This document shows, one piece after another, positions 30,694 through 37,507 of a stretch of DNA of 37,684 bases. The number at the start of each line of letters is the position of its first letter. Within the stretch, counting starts at the first letter, position 1. The stretch is taken from the IMG/VR virus record IMGVR_UViG_3300010401_000028, positions 1 to 37,684 of that record. One strand, 5' to 3'. A model generated the notes under the pieces. The model saw only the letters and a list, made by a program, of their open reading frames with translations, was not told the origin of the DNA and ran no database searches. The position numbers were made by a program, and so were the translations under genes. The DNA comes from a virus.

Positions 30694-31593
30694 TTAGCAC
30701 ATACCAGAATCACATGGCTTTGGCGCACCAGGAACTGGTGGTACCAACGGCTGACATGGATTAGTTACCGCACTACAAGGGATATTTACCAGCGGACATA
30801 CTTTACAAGCGGTGCCTGTAGAGCTGCTAGAAAGAGCTGACATGAATATGATCTTGAATAGAGAGTTACCGTCTTCTATACCAGCACCTACAATATCTAC
30901 GGTTCCTGTTACAGCAACGCCATTTCCGCCCAAGATGTCATACTTCATGGTAACCACATCACCTTGTTGTAAAGTGATCAAGCTACTCAGAATTACTCTT
31001 TGATCATTAAGGAAGCTTAAGAACGGCGAGAATGATTCTCGAACCAAGATAGCGTTTACGTATATCTCAACATTAGCTATAGGGGTTCCCAAGATTGGAC
31101 CATTAGTAGGCTGAACATTGGTTACATTGACCTTAAACGTCATCATGTAGTAACCAGCGGAAGGAGCTGTATAGCTCGTGTTAGGAGAAAGAGAGACGTT
31201 GTTATTAGGGTCATCGACTATGTTATTAAAGTTTAAGAAGGATCCTAAGGTGTAAGTCGTGTTTGTGCTGTAATTGACTGTCGCTCTAAACTTTGTGAAC
31301 GGTTGCAGATTACTCACGGTGAGATCATCAACACAAAGCTTGTTAATGGTTCCTTCCTTTACACACAGGCTATTAGCACCGAGCATGTCTGCTGATACTT
31401 GAGATGCCTGGAGAGCAACGGGAACACAAAGGTTATTAATGACTGCGCTTTCAGCATTGAGGTTCTTTGCTGAAACGAGTTGAGAACAGATATTATCAGC
31501 TACTATTTGTTGAAGTTTACCGCAATCTGCTTTTAAGCATTTTGCACAGATACAATCAACATTCATACAATTAGAAGAACATAACGACGCCAT
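30694..31593 (-). CDS. Cysteine-rich C1q/TNF-like virion or surface protein
   Basis: 299 residues. The start at 31593 follows AGAGGTG. The N-terminal 35 residues hold eight Cys (CSSNCMNVDCICAKC). Next come short repeats with NLCV-, SLCVK- or KLCVD-type words, up to about residue 115. A C1q/TNF-like jelly-roll domain follows (FRATVNYS, NTSYTAPSAGYYMMTFKV, EIYVNAILVRESF, LQQGDVVTMKY), which would trimerise. The C-terminus is a Cys/Pro-rich tail. More than twenty Cys is unusual for a phage protein made in a reducing cytoplasm. It is probably exposed on the virion and used in attachment. It follows the exported peptidase. Confidence 0.7.
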   Translation of the reverse strand: MASLCSSNCMNVDCICAKCLKADCGKLQQIVADNICSQLVSAKNLNAESAVINNLCVPVALQASQVSADMLGANSLCVKEGTINKLCVDDLTVSNLQPFTKFRATVNYSTNTTYTLGSFLNFNNIVDDPNNNVSLSPNTSYTAPSAGYYMMTFKVNVTNVQPTNGPILGTPIANVEIYVNAILVRESFSPFLSFLNDQRVILSSLITLQQGDVVTMKYDILGGNGVAVTGTVDIVGAGIEDGNSLFKIIFMSALSSSSTGTACKVCPLVNIPCSAVTNPCQPLVPPVPGAPKPCDSGMC

Positions 31594-31668
31594 TAGGCAC
31601 CTCTTAGTAATACGGGAAACTCTCAAATAACAACCAGCACTCAACCCTCCCTTTTTAGTTGTTTCTCT

Positions 31669-32466
31669 TTACACATGAAACCATTGCACCGAGAATGAAG
31701 ATCCATCAGGAGACAAAGCAGAGACAATCGACTTTTTAGTTCCGTCTGGAGCAACCATATTCATGGCCTCATGGGACCATGCAGGGTTATTAATTACGCC
31801 CACAATACCTGTTATCTCAGCTGAACATTCTGACATATAAATCTTTCCAAAATCTGACAACGGAAGCGTCTGATTAAGCCAAGGAGCTTCCACTATCCAC
31901 TCAGCACAGACGCGTTCAAGAATAGCAGGGCTAATACGAGGAATAACGCTGTATACCTTCTTGGTATGGTTCATAATCTCTAGTATGAAAAGACCATTAG
32001 CGATAGGAATAACGCCGTTTAAGGTGCTATAACTGACTGAAGCCGTGATAAAGTCACCAACTTCAACAGGGAATCCTACAATCTCATTACTTCCGGCAGG
32101 AAACATCTCATACCATGCATAATGTGTCTCGTATCCATCGGTCCAATCATGCTCGGTACCAAGCTGTTCTACAGAATAGCTGCCAGCTCCGTCTATACCG
32201 ACCCATATTGAACAGGAAGTATTCACGGTTGCTGCAACTATGTTAGGAACTACCCATGATCCAGTCACTTGGGTAACGGTGTAGAATGTAGGCCTTAAAA
32301 GATTGGGAGCTGCGACATACCCGCTCCAGTTGCCACTACTTACGGTGGTGTCAAGATGGCTACGAGAAGCTCTGATACGCGGCTTTAGATCGCAAGAAAG
32401 GTGGGTATACCCTTCATGACAATCAACAACGAAACCCAGCAAGAGAAGAATGACTAAAAAGATCAT
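31669..32466 (-). CDS. Exported glutamic peptidase, family G1 (eqolisin)
   Basis: 265 residues. A signal peptide (MIFLVILLLLGFVVDC) is followed by a linker and a G1 domain from about residue 44. The family signatures are in order: NWSGYV (46-51), TGSWVVP (68-74), SIWVGIDG (86-93), VEQLGTE with Gln101, HYAWYEMFP (115-123) and CAEWIVEAP with Glu193. Gln and Glu at these places form the catalytic pair of eqolisins, acid peptidases best known from fungi and also found in bacteria. The domain looks complete. The ATG overlaps the previous stop (ATGA) after AGGAG. The gene sits in the virion block, so the enzyme may be carried or released at lysis. Substrate unknown. Confidence 0.92.
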   Translation of the reverse strand: MIFLVILLLLGFVVDCHEGYTHLSCDLKPRIRASRSHLDTTVSSGNWSGYVAAPNLLRPTFYTVTQVTGSWVVPNIVAATVNTSCSIWVGIDGAGSYSVEQLGTEHDWTDGYETHYAWYEMFPAGSNEIVGFPVEVGDFITASVSYSTLNGVIPIANGLFILEIMNHTKKVYSVIPRISPAILERVCAEWIVEAPWLNQTLPLSDFGKIYMSECSAEITGIVGVINNPAWSHEAMNMVAPDGTKKSIVSALSPDGSSFSVQWFHV

Positions 32467-32765
32467 AGGTCTCCTTCAGTGTCGAATAATTGGTTGGTTG
32501 CAAACCCGTATGAGTTCAATGAACGCCTTGGATATTCGGTGTGGATTGGTGTTCCAGAAAGATTGGCCATGGCTCTGGTGTCTTCTTTGACCATGCCGCC
32601 TTCAGCCATTTCAATACGACGTCTTGGATCTACGCCTCTCCAGAAATAATCTGAAACTTGTTGTGCTCTTTGGAAAGAAAGTTCGTCCGTACGACGCTCA
32701 TATTTTCCCATAGTGCCATATTCCTGCTCAGATCCTGGACGGGACATAGCTTTTCTGTTTTTCAT
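32463..32765 (-). CDS. Small virion-block protein, PRRR-EM paralogue 1
   Basis: 100 residues. The start at 32765 is chosen for GAAAGGAAAGC upstream; an ATG at 32789 lies inside a palindrome and lacks a site. The N-terminus is basic. The C-terminal half has VDPRRRIEMAEGGMVKEDTR and AMANLSG...EYPRR, which repeats the layout of the 33019 protein (PRRRQEM, GM, EDHRAIANL, EYP). The two are paralogues separated by one gene. No function known to me; a minor virion component is possible. Confidence 0.7.
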   Translation of the reverse strand: MKNRKAMSRPGSEQEYGTMGKYERRTDELSFQRAQQVSDYFWRGVDPRRRIEMAEGGMVKEDTRAMANLSGTPIHTEYPRRSLNSYGFATNQLFDTEGDL

Positions 32766-32781
32766 TGCTTTCCTTTCAACC

Positions 32782-32798
32782 CGTGACATTTTGTCACG
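32782..32798. promoter_or_regulatory. Perfect palindrome, possible operator
   Basis: CGTGACA TTT TGTCACG, seven pairs around three bases, just before the ribosome site of the 32463 gene. It is too short-looped for a good terminator and has no T-run. A DNA-binding dimer site is plausible. Confidence 0.4.
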
Positions 32799-32816
32799 AC
32801 CTGGATAGATCAGCAA

Positions 32817-32854
32817 GGGGAGGGACAGGTATGTATTACGATCATTCCCTCCCC
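32817..32854 (-). other. Intercistronic hairpin
   Basis: GGGGAGGGA pairs with TCCCTCCCC around 20 bases, 12 bases after the stop of the 32867 gene. No T-run. Confidence 0.5.
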
Positions 32855-32866
32855 CTACCGAATGTC

Positions 32867-33019
32867 TTAACGGACGCGAACTGTCTCTTCAAACAACAGG
32901 CGTTGATTAACACGCTTTTGTTGTTTAGTACGCTTAGATTGTATGTTGGCAGGCACTCCTAATATCGCGTAGGCAATTCTTTTTGCCCTACCTGACATTC
33001 TTGGAATAACTGGCATCAT
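32867..33019 (-). CDS. Small basic protein
   Basis: 50 residues, starting at ATG 33019 (TAATG overlap with the previous stop) or at the next codon 33016, which is better spaced from AAAGGTG. The sequence MMPVIPRMSGRAKRIAYAIL is followed by VPANIQSKRTKQQKRVNQRL and an acidic end. Strong positive charge suggests nucleic-acid contact. It fills the gap between two paralogous genes in the virion block. No family recognised. Confidence 0.65.
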   Translation of the reverse strand: MMPVIPRMSGRAKRIAYAILGVPANIQSKRTKQQKRVNQRLLFEETVRVR

Positions 33020-33390
33020 TACACCTTTTTCGGATAGAAGTTCATTGCGCGTTTACCATCGTCATAGTCCATTTGGCGATCAACACCTGCAATAGTGTCA
33101 TCAAGCCCTTCTGGCATGTATGGTCCGGGTTTTGGATATTCTTTGATCATCACGTTTTGAGGCAAGTTGGCAATTGCTCGGTGATCTTCATGGATCATGC
33201 CAGCATCTTCCATCTCTTGGCGTCTGCGTGGTTCCATTCCTGCATACGGCTCATACCCTACTTTGAAGCTGTGCGGTTCTGCACCACGACGAGCTTTTTT
33301 GTAGTGTTCTGAATCCCCTTTGCCACCATGAGACTCATTAAGGCTTATGCTGCCTCCGCCATCACCACGGTGAAATCTTTTCTTTGCCAT
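33019..33390 (-). CDS. Small virion-block protein, PRRR-EM paralogue 2
   Basis: 123 residues. The ATG at 33390 follows GGAACGATA; the longer frame upstream overlaps the portal gene and has no site. The N-terminus is basic and Gly-rich (AKKRFHRGDGGGSISL). The core is MEPRRRQEMEDAGMIHEDHR and AIANLPQNVMIKEYPKPGP, shared with the 32463 gene. The end is polar. It follows the portal gene, so a portal- or head-associated minor protein is likely, without proof. Confidence 0.7.
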   Translation of the reverse strand: MAKKRFHRGDGGGSISLNESHGGKGDSEHYKKARRGAEPHSFKVGYEPYAGMEPRRRQEMEDAGMIHEDHRAIANLPQNVMIKEYPKPGPYMPEGLDDTIAGVDRQMDYDDGKRAMNFYPKKV

Positions 33391-33457
33391 TATCGTTCCT
33401 TTTTTGGTAGAAACTGTCACGCCATAGCCTTGTGCGACGGCGGACAACGTTATACGT

Positions 33458-35515
33458 CTAACTACCTGAAACAGAACCATTCTGCTCAGGGCGTATTTCT
33501 CTCACATTTTGACTAACATTAGCCTGGGAACCAACTGTTTCTTTCTCCTTCAAAAGATGGGAAAGACTCACGAGTTTCTCAACGTGTGCTAGATCAATTC
33601 CTTCAATCTCTTTGAGCGCTTTGACCAAGTTGAGTAGACCAATCTCTTGATCCTTCACTGCAGCCGCACGACGTTCAACGGCAAGCGCCTGATTCTCTTG
33701 TACCCGACTCGTACGTTCAACACCAAGTCCACGATCAGCCTCAGCCCGAGCTTGTGCAAGTTCTGTACGAGCTGCCTGCTCTTGAAGAGCTGCCTGCATC
33801 TGTTGCTGTTGCATCTCAGCCTGTTGTTGTTGAGCCTTCTGCATGTTCTCGATGATACGTTTCTTATTCTGCACAGTAGAGACTTCAAGAAGATCTTCGC
33901 TAGTGATAGCAACGCCCGCTTCACGAAGCATGAGCATCTGCGCCATCTGCATCTGTTGTTGGGTAGAAGTATTAAGACCTTCTTCAACGACAGCGTGGTA
34001 TTTTCCAAACGCCTTGGAGTAAAACTGTGGCTGTGGTTCTTCACCTTCAAGAATCTTTTTCACTTTGCCTGGCACGAAATTAGCCTGTATCAGATCGATC
34101 ATTTTACGACCCAGCAGCTTTTGTGACTTATCTAGAAGATCAAAGACGCATTGCAGCGTGGTAGTAGAAGCTGATTGTTTAAGCATAGAGTGATAGCCGG
34201 AAAGCGTGTCTTTGTTATCAAAGCCAAGAAGCTCATCAGATACGCCTGCAACCTCTTGGATCTCTTTGGCTAAAAGTTCAGACAATTGGATCATGGATGG
34301 TGGAATCTGTGGTGCTTCTATCTTGATCACATCGGTCATGTTGGCATCAGACTTGAGCGCAAGCCCTTTACCCTGTCCTGAAAGGAATACATCTCGAGGA
34401 TTCACGAGAGCATTCTCTTTGTATATGTAGCCACTATTGATCTGTGACTCTAGGATATCGAGTTCAACAATACGTCTACGGTTGTAGAGATATTGAGCAT
34501 CACGCAATCCACGAACCATCCCTTGGACACGGAATGGCCAGTATGGACTTTCTGGATGATAATACGTGAGTACTGGAACGAATGGATAAGAGTCTATACC
34601 TATTGGCTGTGGACCATCAAACATAACTTTGTTTTGGACAACGATTGCAAGACGGACGGTTGGAATCTCTTGGTCTATAACCGTAACGGATGGATAGGTT
34701 TGGAGGAACTTCTTCAAGCGCTCATCGTTGGTGCTCTTCCATTCCATGGTCTCACCGGTTTGGGTATCGACCAGCATCTTTTGGGTTCTATAATCACGGT
34801 AATAATATTCGTCATACGTAAGAAGATTCTTGAGTCCGTAATTGTAAGATTCTGGCATGTACTGGAACTTACCGTCACGGTTATCATGCCCCCATAAAGA
34901 AAGGATCTCGTCAGTGTATTCAGGAAGAAGAGCGATGCATTCACGCTTGGTTAGATAAGAACGTTTCCAGATATAGTTGCAGTCCGACATATCCTGCTTG
35001 CGCATATAGGGATCGACAAGGAAAGAGTTATAGGCGCAGTTATCAACTTTGATATTGCCGGATATAGGATCTTCACGGTAATCCATCCAGACCTGCAAGA
35101 AGTTCATACCGGTGATAAGTGAACCCTGGAATGCTTCTGAGATGGTGTCTAGAACGCCTTCCTGATTGTTAATCCACATAAGTATCTTGGTGAACTGGTC
35201 AGCTGTCTGCGCATCTCCATTTTCAACCGGGGTACAGACGGTGGATTTACGATTTCGGCGCTGATGTCCAGAAACCATGTCGACAACCCGGCGAATTCTA
35301 TTGAAATTGAAGTTCCTACGTCGATTGGCAGGCAGGTTCCCATAAAGATCGTTCCACATGGTCTGATCGCCAGTATAAAAGCGAAGATCAGTGTCAGCTT
35401 CAGCCCATTGTGATTGGTTAATGGTGATAGATTCAGCATACGCGGCTTCCATACGCGACAAGATACCCTTGTGGCGTTCGTCATAATATTGTGGACCCAA
35501 CTGAGGGAAAAGCAT
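33458..35515 (-). CDS. Portal protein (P22-like)
   Basis: 685 residues, the size of P22-type portals. It forms the twelve-fold ring through which DNA enters and leaves the head and to which terminase docks. The N-terminal part has FNFNRIRRVVDMVSGHQRRN and a helical wing (QFTKILMWINNQEGVLDTIS); the middle has FVPVLTYYHPESPYWPFRVQ and GMVRGLRDAQYLYNRRRI. The stem region is followed by a Gln-rich coiled coil (MQQQQMQAALQEQAARTELA) like the barrel or crown of P22 gp1. The ATG at 35515 has GGAGG upstream. First gene of the structural block, with its own promoter motif. Confidence 0.92.
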   Translation of the reverse strand: MLFPQLGPQYYDERHKGILSRMEAAYAESITINQSQWAEADTDLRFYTGDQTMWNDLYGNLPANRRRNFNFNRIRRVVDMVSGHQRRNRKSTVCTPVENGDAQTADQFTKILMWINNQEGVLDTISEAFQGSLITGMNFLQVWMDYREDPISGNIKVDNCAYNSFLVDPYMRKQDMSDCNYIWKRSYLTKRECIALLPEYTDEILSLWGHDNRDGKFQYMPESYNYGLKNLLTYDEYYYRDYRTQKMLVDTQTGETMEWKSTNDERLKKFLQTYPSVTVIDQEIPTVRLAIVVQNKVMFDGPQPIGIDSYPFVPVLTYYHPESPYWPFRVQGMVRGLRDAQYLYNRRRIVELDILESQINSGYIYKENALVNPRDVFLSGQGKGLALKSDANMTDVIKIEAPQIPPSMIQLSELLAKEIQEVAGVSDELLGFDNKDTLSGYHSMLKQSASTTTLQCVFDLLDKSQKLLGRKMIDLIQANFVPGKVKKILEGEEPQPQFYSKAFGKYHAVVEEGLNTSTQQQMQMAQMLMLREAGVAITSEDLLEVSTVQNKKRIIENMQKAQQQQAEMQQQQMQAALQEQAARTELAQARAEADRGLGVERTSRVQENQALAVERRAAAVKDQEIGLLNLVKALKEIEGIDLAHVEKLVSLSHLLKEKETVGSQANVSQNVREIRPEQNGSVSGS

Positions 35516-35556
35516 GTAATACCCTCCAAGATATTTTCTTTAATAACAGCAAGAAA

Positions 35557-35586
35557 ATTCTAGGAAGATATGTGTAGGGAACAAAA
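35557..35586 (-). promoter_or_regulatory. Late-type promoter for the portal unit
   Basis: Leftward TTTTGTTCCC (35586-35577), -35-like TTGTTC, 16 bases, then TAGAAT (35562-35557). It begins within the T-tract of the preceding terminator and lies 42-71 bases before the portal ATG. Confidence 0.65.
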
Positions 35587-35618
35587 TAATAGAAAACCCC
35601 GAGGTGCGAGACTCGGGG
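35583..35618 (-). terminator. Intrinsic terminator of the packaging/early unit
   Basis: Leftward CCCCGAG, eight-base loop, CTCGGGG, then TTTTCTATTATTTT. It is a classical stem plus T-tract after the last gene of the unit that started at 4843, and directly before the portal promoter. Confidence 0.85.
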
Positions 35619-35674
35619 AATAAACAAAAAAGAAACTGAGGGCTCATGGTAGGCCACAAGCAGGATACTAGTCC

Positions 35675-35848
35675 TTATTCTTCGAAATGTGAAGATACTT
35701 TCTTATCCAGATTAGCCAGCGACTTACGTATCTCTTCCATAAGATCAATGTTGTCACACGAAGCCTTTTCCGTAAACGACATGCTGTAATCTTCATCCTT
35801 GGTTATCCGGCAGGTAATGTTGTACTTGTAGCCGTATAGATTCTCCAT
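35675..35848 (-). CDS. Hypothetical small protein
   Basis: 57 residues from ATG 35848, chosen for AAGGAAG seven bases upstream; the frame stays open to 35893, overlapping the previous gene, so a start at 35872 is possible. Soluble, with a beta-like first half (YGYKYNITCRITKDEDYSMS) and a helical acidic second half. Last gene before the terminator. No family recognised. Confidence 0.65.
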   Translation of the reverse strand: MENLYGYKYNITCRITKDEDYSMSFTEKASCDNIDLMEEIRKSLANLDKKVSSHFEE

Positions 35849-35861
35849 CACTTCTTCCTTC

Positions 35862-36083
35862 TTATTTGTCATCCGTCGATTTGTCTTCGCCATTCAGATC
35901 TTCAAGATACATATAGACAATGGTACGGTCGTCGATGCTCATCTTCTCCAAGAGATTGCATACATACGACAACCAGACACGTCGTTGCGAATTGGTTACA
36001 CCGGCTAGATCGAGCGTCTGTTCAAGGGTGATTGCCTGCATTGAACCAAAACAGAGCAATAAGCCTAGTATGAGCTTTTTCAC
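35862..36083 (-). CDS. Small exported protein
   Basis: 73 residues. A signal peptide MKKLILGLLLCFGSMQA (17) is followed by about 56 residues that are helical and end in an acidic tail (LEDLNGEDKSTDDK). The ATG overlaps the previous stop (ATGA), so it is coupled to the gene at 36080. It has one Cys in the mature part. Unknown function; an envelope-acting early protein such as superinfection exclusion is one possibility among several. Confidence 0.75.
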   Translation of the reverse strand: MKKLILGLLLCFGSMQAITLEQTLDLAGVTNSQRRVWLSYVCNLLEKMSIDDRTIVYMYLEDLNGEDKSTDDK

Positions 36084-36388
36084 TTTATATCCCTTTCTCC
36101 ATTGTACTTCCTTTTTTGCTTATCAAACTCATCTTGGGACGCTTTATTTATCTGTATTTGAGAATCTAAACTGGCTATAGCTATCGACTCCGATAAACGC
36201 TTAAGCTCATCTATCTTTTGAGATAAATACTTACCCGCTTCTCTTGCCCTTCTCAGTTGTTCTTCCTTATCGTCCATCCAACCGTCAGTAAGGGAACTAA
36301 AAAGATCATTAGCGAGTAATTCGAATTCTTCTGTTGCTTTATCTACTCTCTCTTTGTATTCGCAACAAAACCACATTCTATCCATCAC
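36080..36388 (-). CDS. Hypothetical coiled-coil protein
   Basis: 102 residues from GTG 36388 (or ATG 36385), with AGAGGAAAATAG upstream that also contains the previous stop. It is almost fully helical, with heptads in KEEQLRRAREAGKYLSQKID and onward, and two Cys near the N-terminus. No membrane segment or signal. Not recognised. Confidence 0.7.
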   Translation of the reverse strand: MMDRMWFCCEYKERVDKATEEFELLANDLFSSLTDGWMDDKEEQLRRAREAGKYLSQKIDELKRLSESIAIASLDSQIQINKASQDEFDKQKRKYNGERDIK

Positions 36389-36850
36389 CTATTTTCCTCT
36401 AAGATGAGCTTCCTTCAATCTGCTAACGATTTCCATTGCTATTTCAAGAAAGTATTCAGCCTGGCCAAGCAACTTAATATCAGCTTCGTCCAGCTGACTC
36501 TGCTGCTTTACAGGTTCCTCTGGGGGCAACGAAGCAAGAGAGAGTTGTCCATCAGGAGCAACTTTTTCTTCTTCGAACTGTAGAAAGTCTTTGTCATCCC
36601 ATTCTTCAGCCTTATTCTTGTTTCTTTGTTCTTTGCCGAGCTTCCACGTCTCTTTTTTGGCTTCATTAGAGCATAAAACACACTGTGAACTCTCCTTCAA
36701 GGCATAAGGAGCCATCCATTGTACGGTTCTTTTACAGTCGCATTCCACGAGCCACATGGTACGTCGGTCTCTCTTCTCAGCTACCTTAAAATTCCATTTG
36801 CCCATTCCTGCTTTTATGGGCTCCTTTTTCAATCTTCTTCCTCTAGTCAT
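36389..36850 (-). CDS. Zinc-ribbon protein
   Basis: 153 residues; the start at 36850 has GGGAG eight bases upstream. The N-terminus is basic. A zinc-ribbon-like unit follows: WLVECDCKRTVQWMAPYALK then CVLC (CxC...CxxC). This matches the layout in the next gene upstream, so the two are probably related DNA- or RNA-binding proteins. The C-terminal 70 residues are acidic and helical. Unknown role. Confidence 0.7.
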   Translation of the reverse strand: MTRGRRLKKEPIKAGMGKWNFKVAEKRDRRTMWLVECDCKRTVQWMAPYALKESSQCVLCSNEAKKETWKLGKEQRNKNKAEEWDDKDFLQFEEEKVAPDGQLSLASLPPEEPVKQQSQLDEADIKLLGQAEYFLEIAMEIVSRLKEAHLRGK

Positions 36851-36876
36851 TCTCACTTCTCCCCCTGTAAGCACTA

Positions 36877-37485
36877 TTAAAAGAAAAGATCATCTTCATC
36901 GTCTTCTAGATCTTTTTTCTGTTCAACTCTCTCCTTGCGGGCGTAGTACCGGTCCTTAGCTCTTTCCTTTCTTCTCTTGTATCCTTCTGTCTCTTGAAAA
37001 CGTCCCCATTTACAGTTCTCTTTGTAAAAGTCTTTCTTAGGATCAAGACGCACAAGATGGGTGTTTATCGGCTTATCTTCTCCCATATCCTCGCAAAAGG
37101 ATTGGAATGACTTCCAGCGATCGCAGACCTTGATGCCTACAGCACCATAATACTTATAACCTGGATGTAAGGGATTGATACAGGGACGTCGCATAGCCAT
37201 CCAATCATGCCAAAGAGGATGACCCATCCTATACTTACCCAGCCTTGCAGAAAAAGTTCTTCTGTTTTCTTTTGCTTGTATAAAGCAGCCATAGCAGCGA
37301 CTGGTCTGGTTGTTTCTTAAAAGGTAACCAAGAGCTATATGGTCATTGCCACACTCACACTTGCATAGATAATAACGAGCGCCTTTCTGCTTGCTTCTAG
37401 CCACATCCAAGGAGATTACGGTAAGCTTTCCAAACTCTTTTCCAATCATATATTCTGGTGGATACTTATTTCGTTTATCTGCCAT
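36877..37485 (-). CDS. HNH/AP2-like DNA-binding protein with zinc ribbon
   Basis: 202 residues from ATG 37485 (GGGAGAGAG upstream); a longer open frame has no site. Residues 14-25 (IGKEFGKLTVIS) and the cysteines CKCEC (41-45) and CYGC (64-67) form a zinc ribbon. Residues 110-165 (YKYYGAVGIKVCDRWKSFQS, then FCEDMGE, LVRLDP, YKENCKW) match the domain common in phage HNH-type and AP2-like proteins. The catalytic HNH histidines are not evident, so DNA binding is surer than cutting. The C-terminal tail is Arg/Lys- then Asp-rich. It lies in the packaging unit just after the junction-crossing gene. Confidence 0.7.
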   Translation of the reverse strand: MADKRNKYPPEYMIGKEFGKLTVISLDVARSKQKGARYYLCKCECGNDHIALGYLLRNNQTSRCYGCFIQAKENRRTFSARLGKYRMGHPLWHDWMAMRRPCINPLHPGYKYYGAVGIKVCDRWKSFQSFCEDMGEDKPINTHLVRLDPKKDFYKENCKWGRFQETEGYKRRKERAKDRYYARKERVEQKKDLEDDEDDLFF

Positions 37486-37507
37486 ACTCTCTCCCTTGTG
37501 GTTTTTC

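Noticed and set aside
33655-34050. 131-codon leftward frame inside the portal gene, and a 159-codon rightward one
   Set aside because: Both are shadows of the Gln/Arg-rich portal C-terminus with no ribosome sites and no protein-like features.
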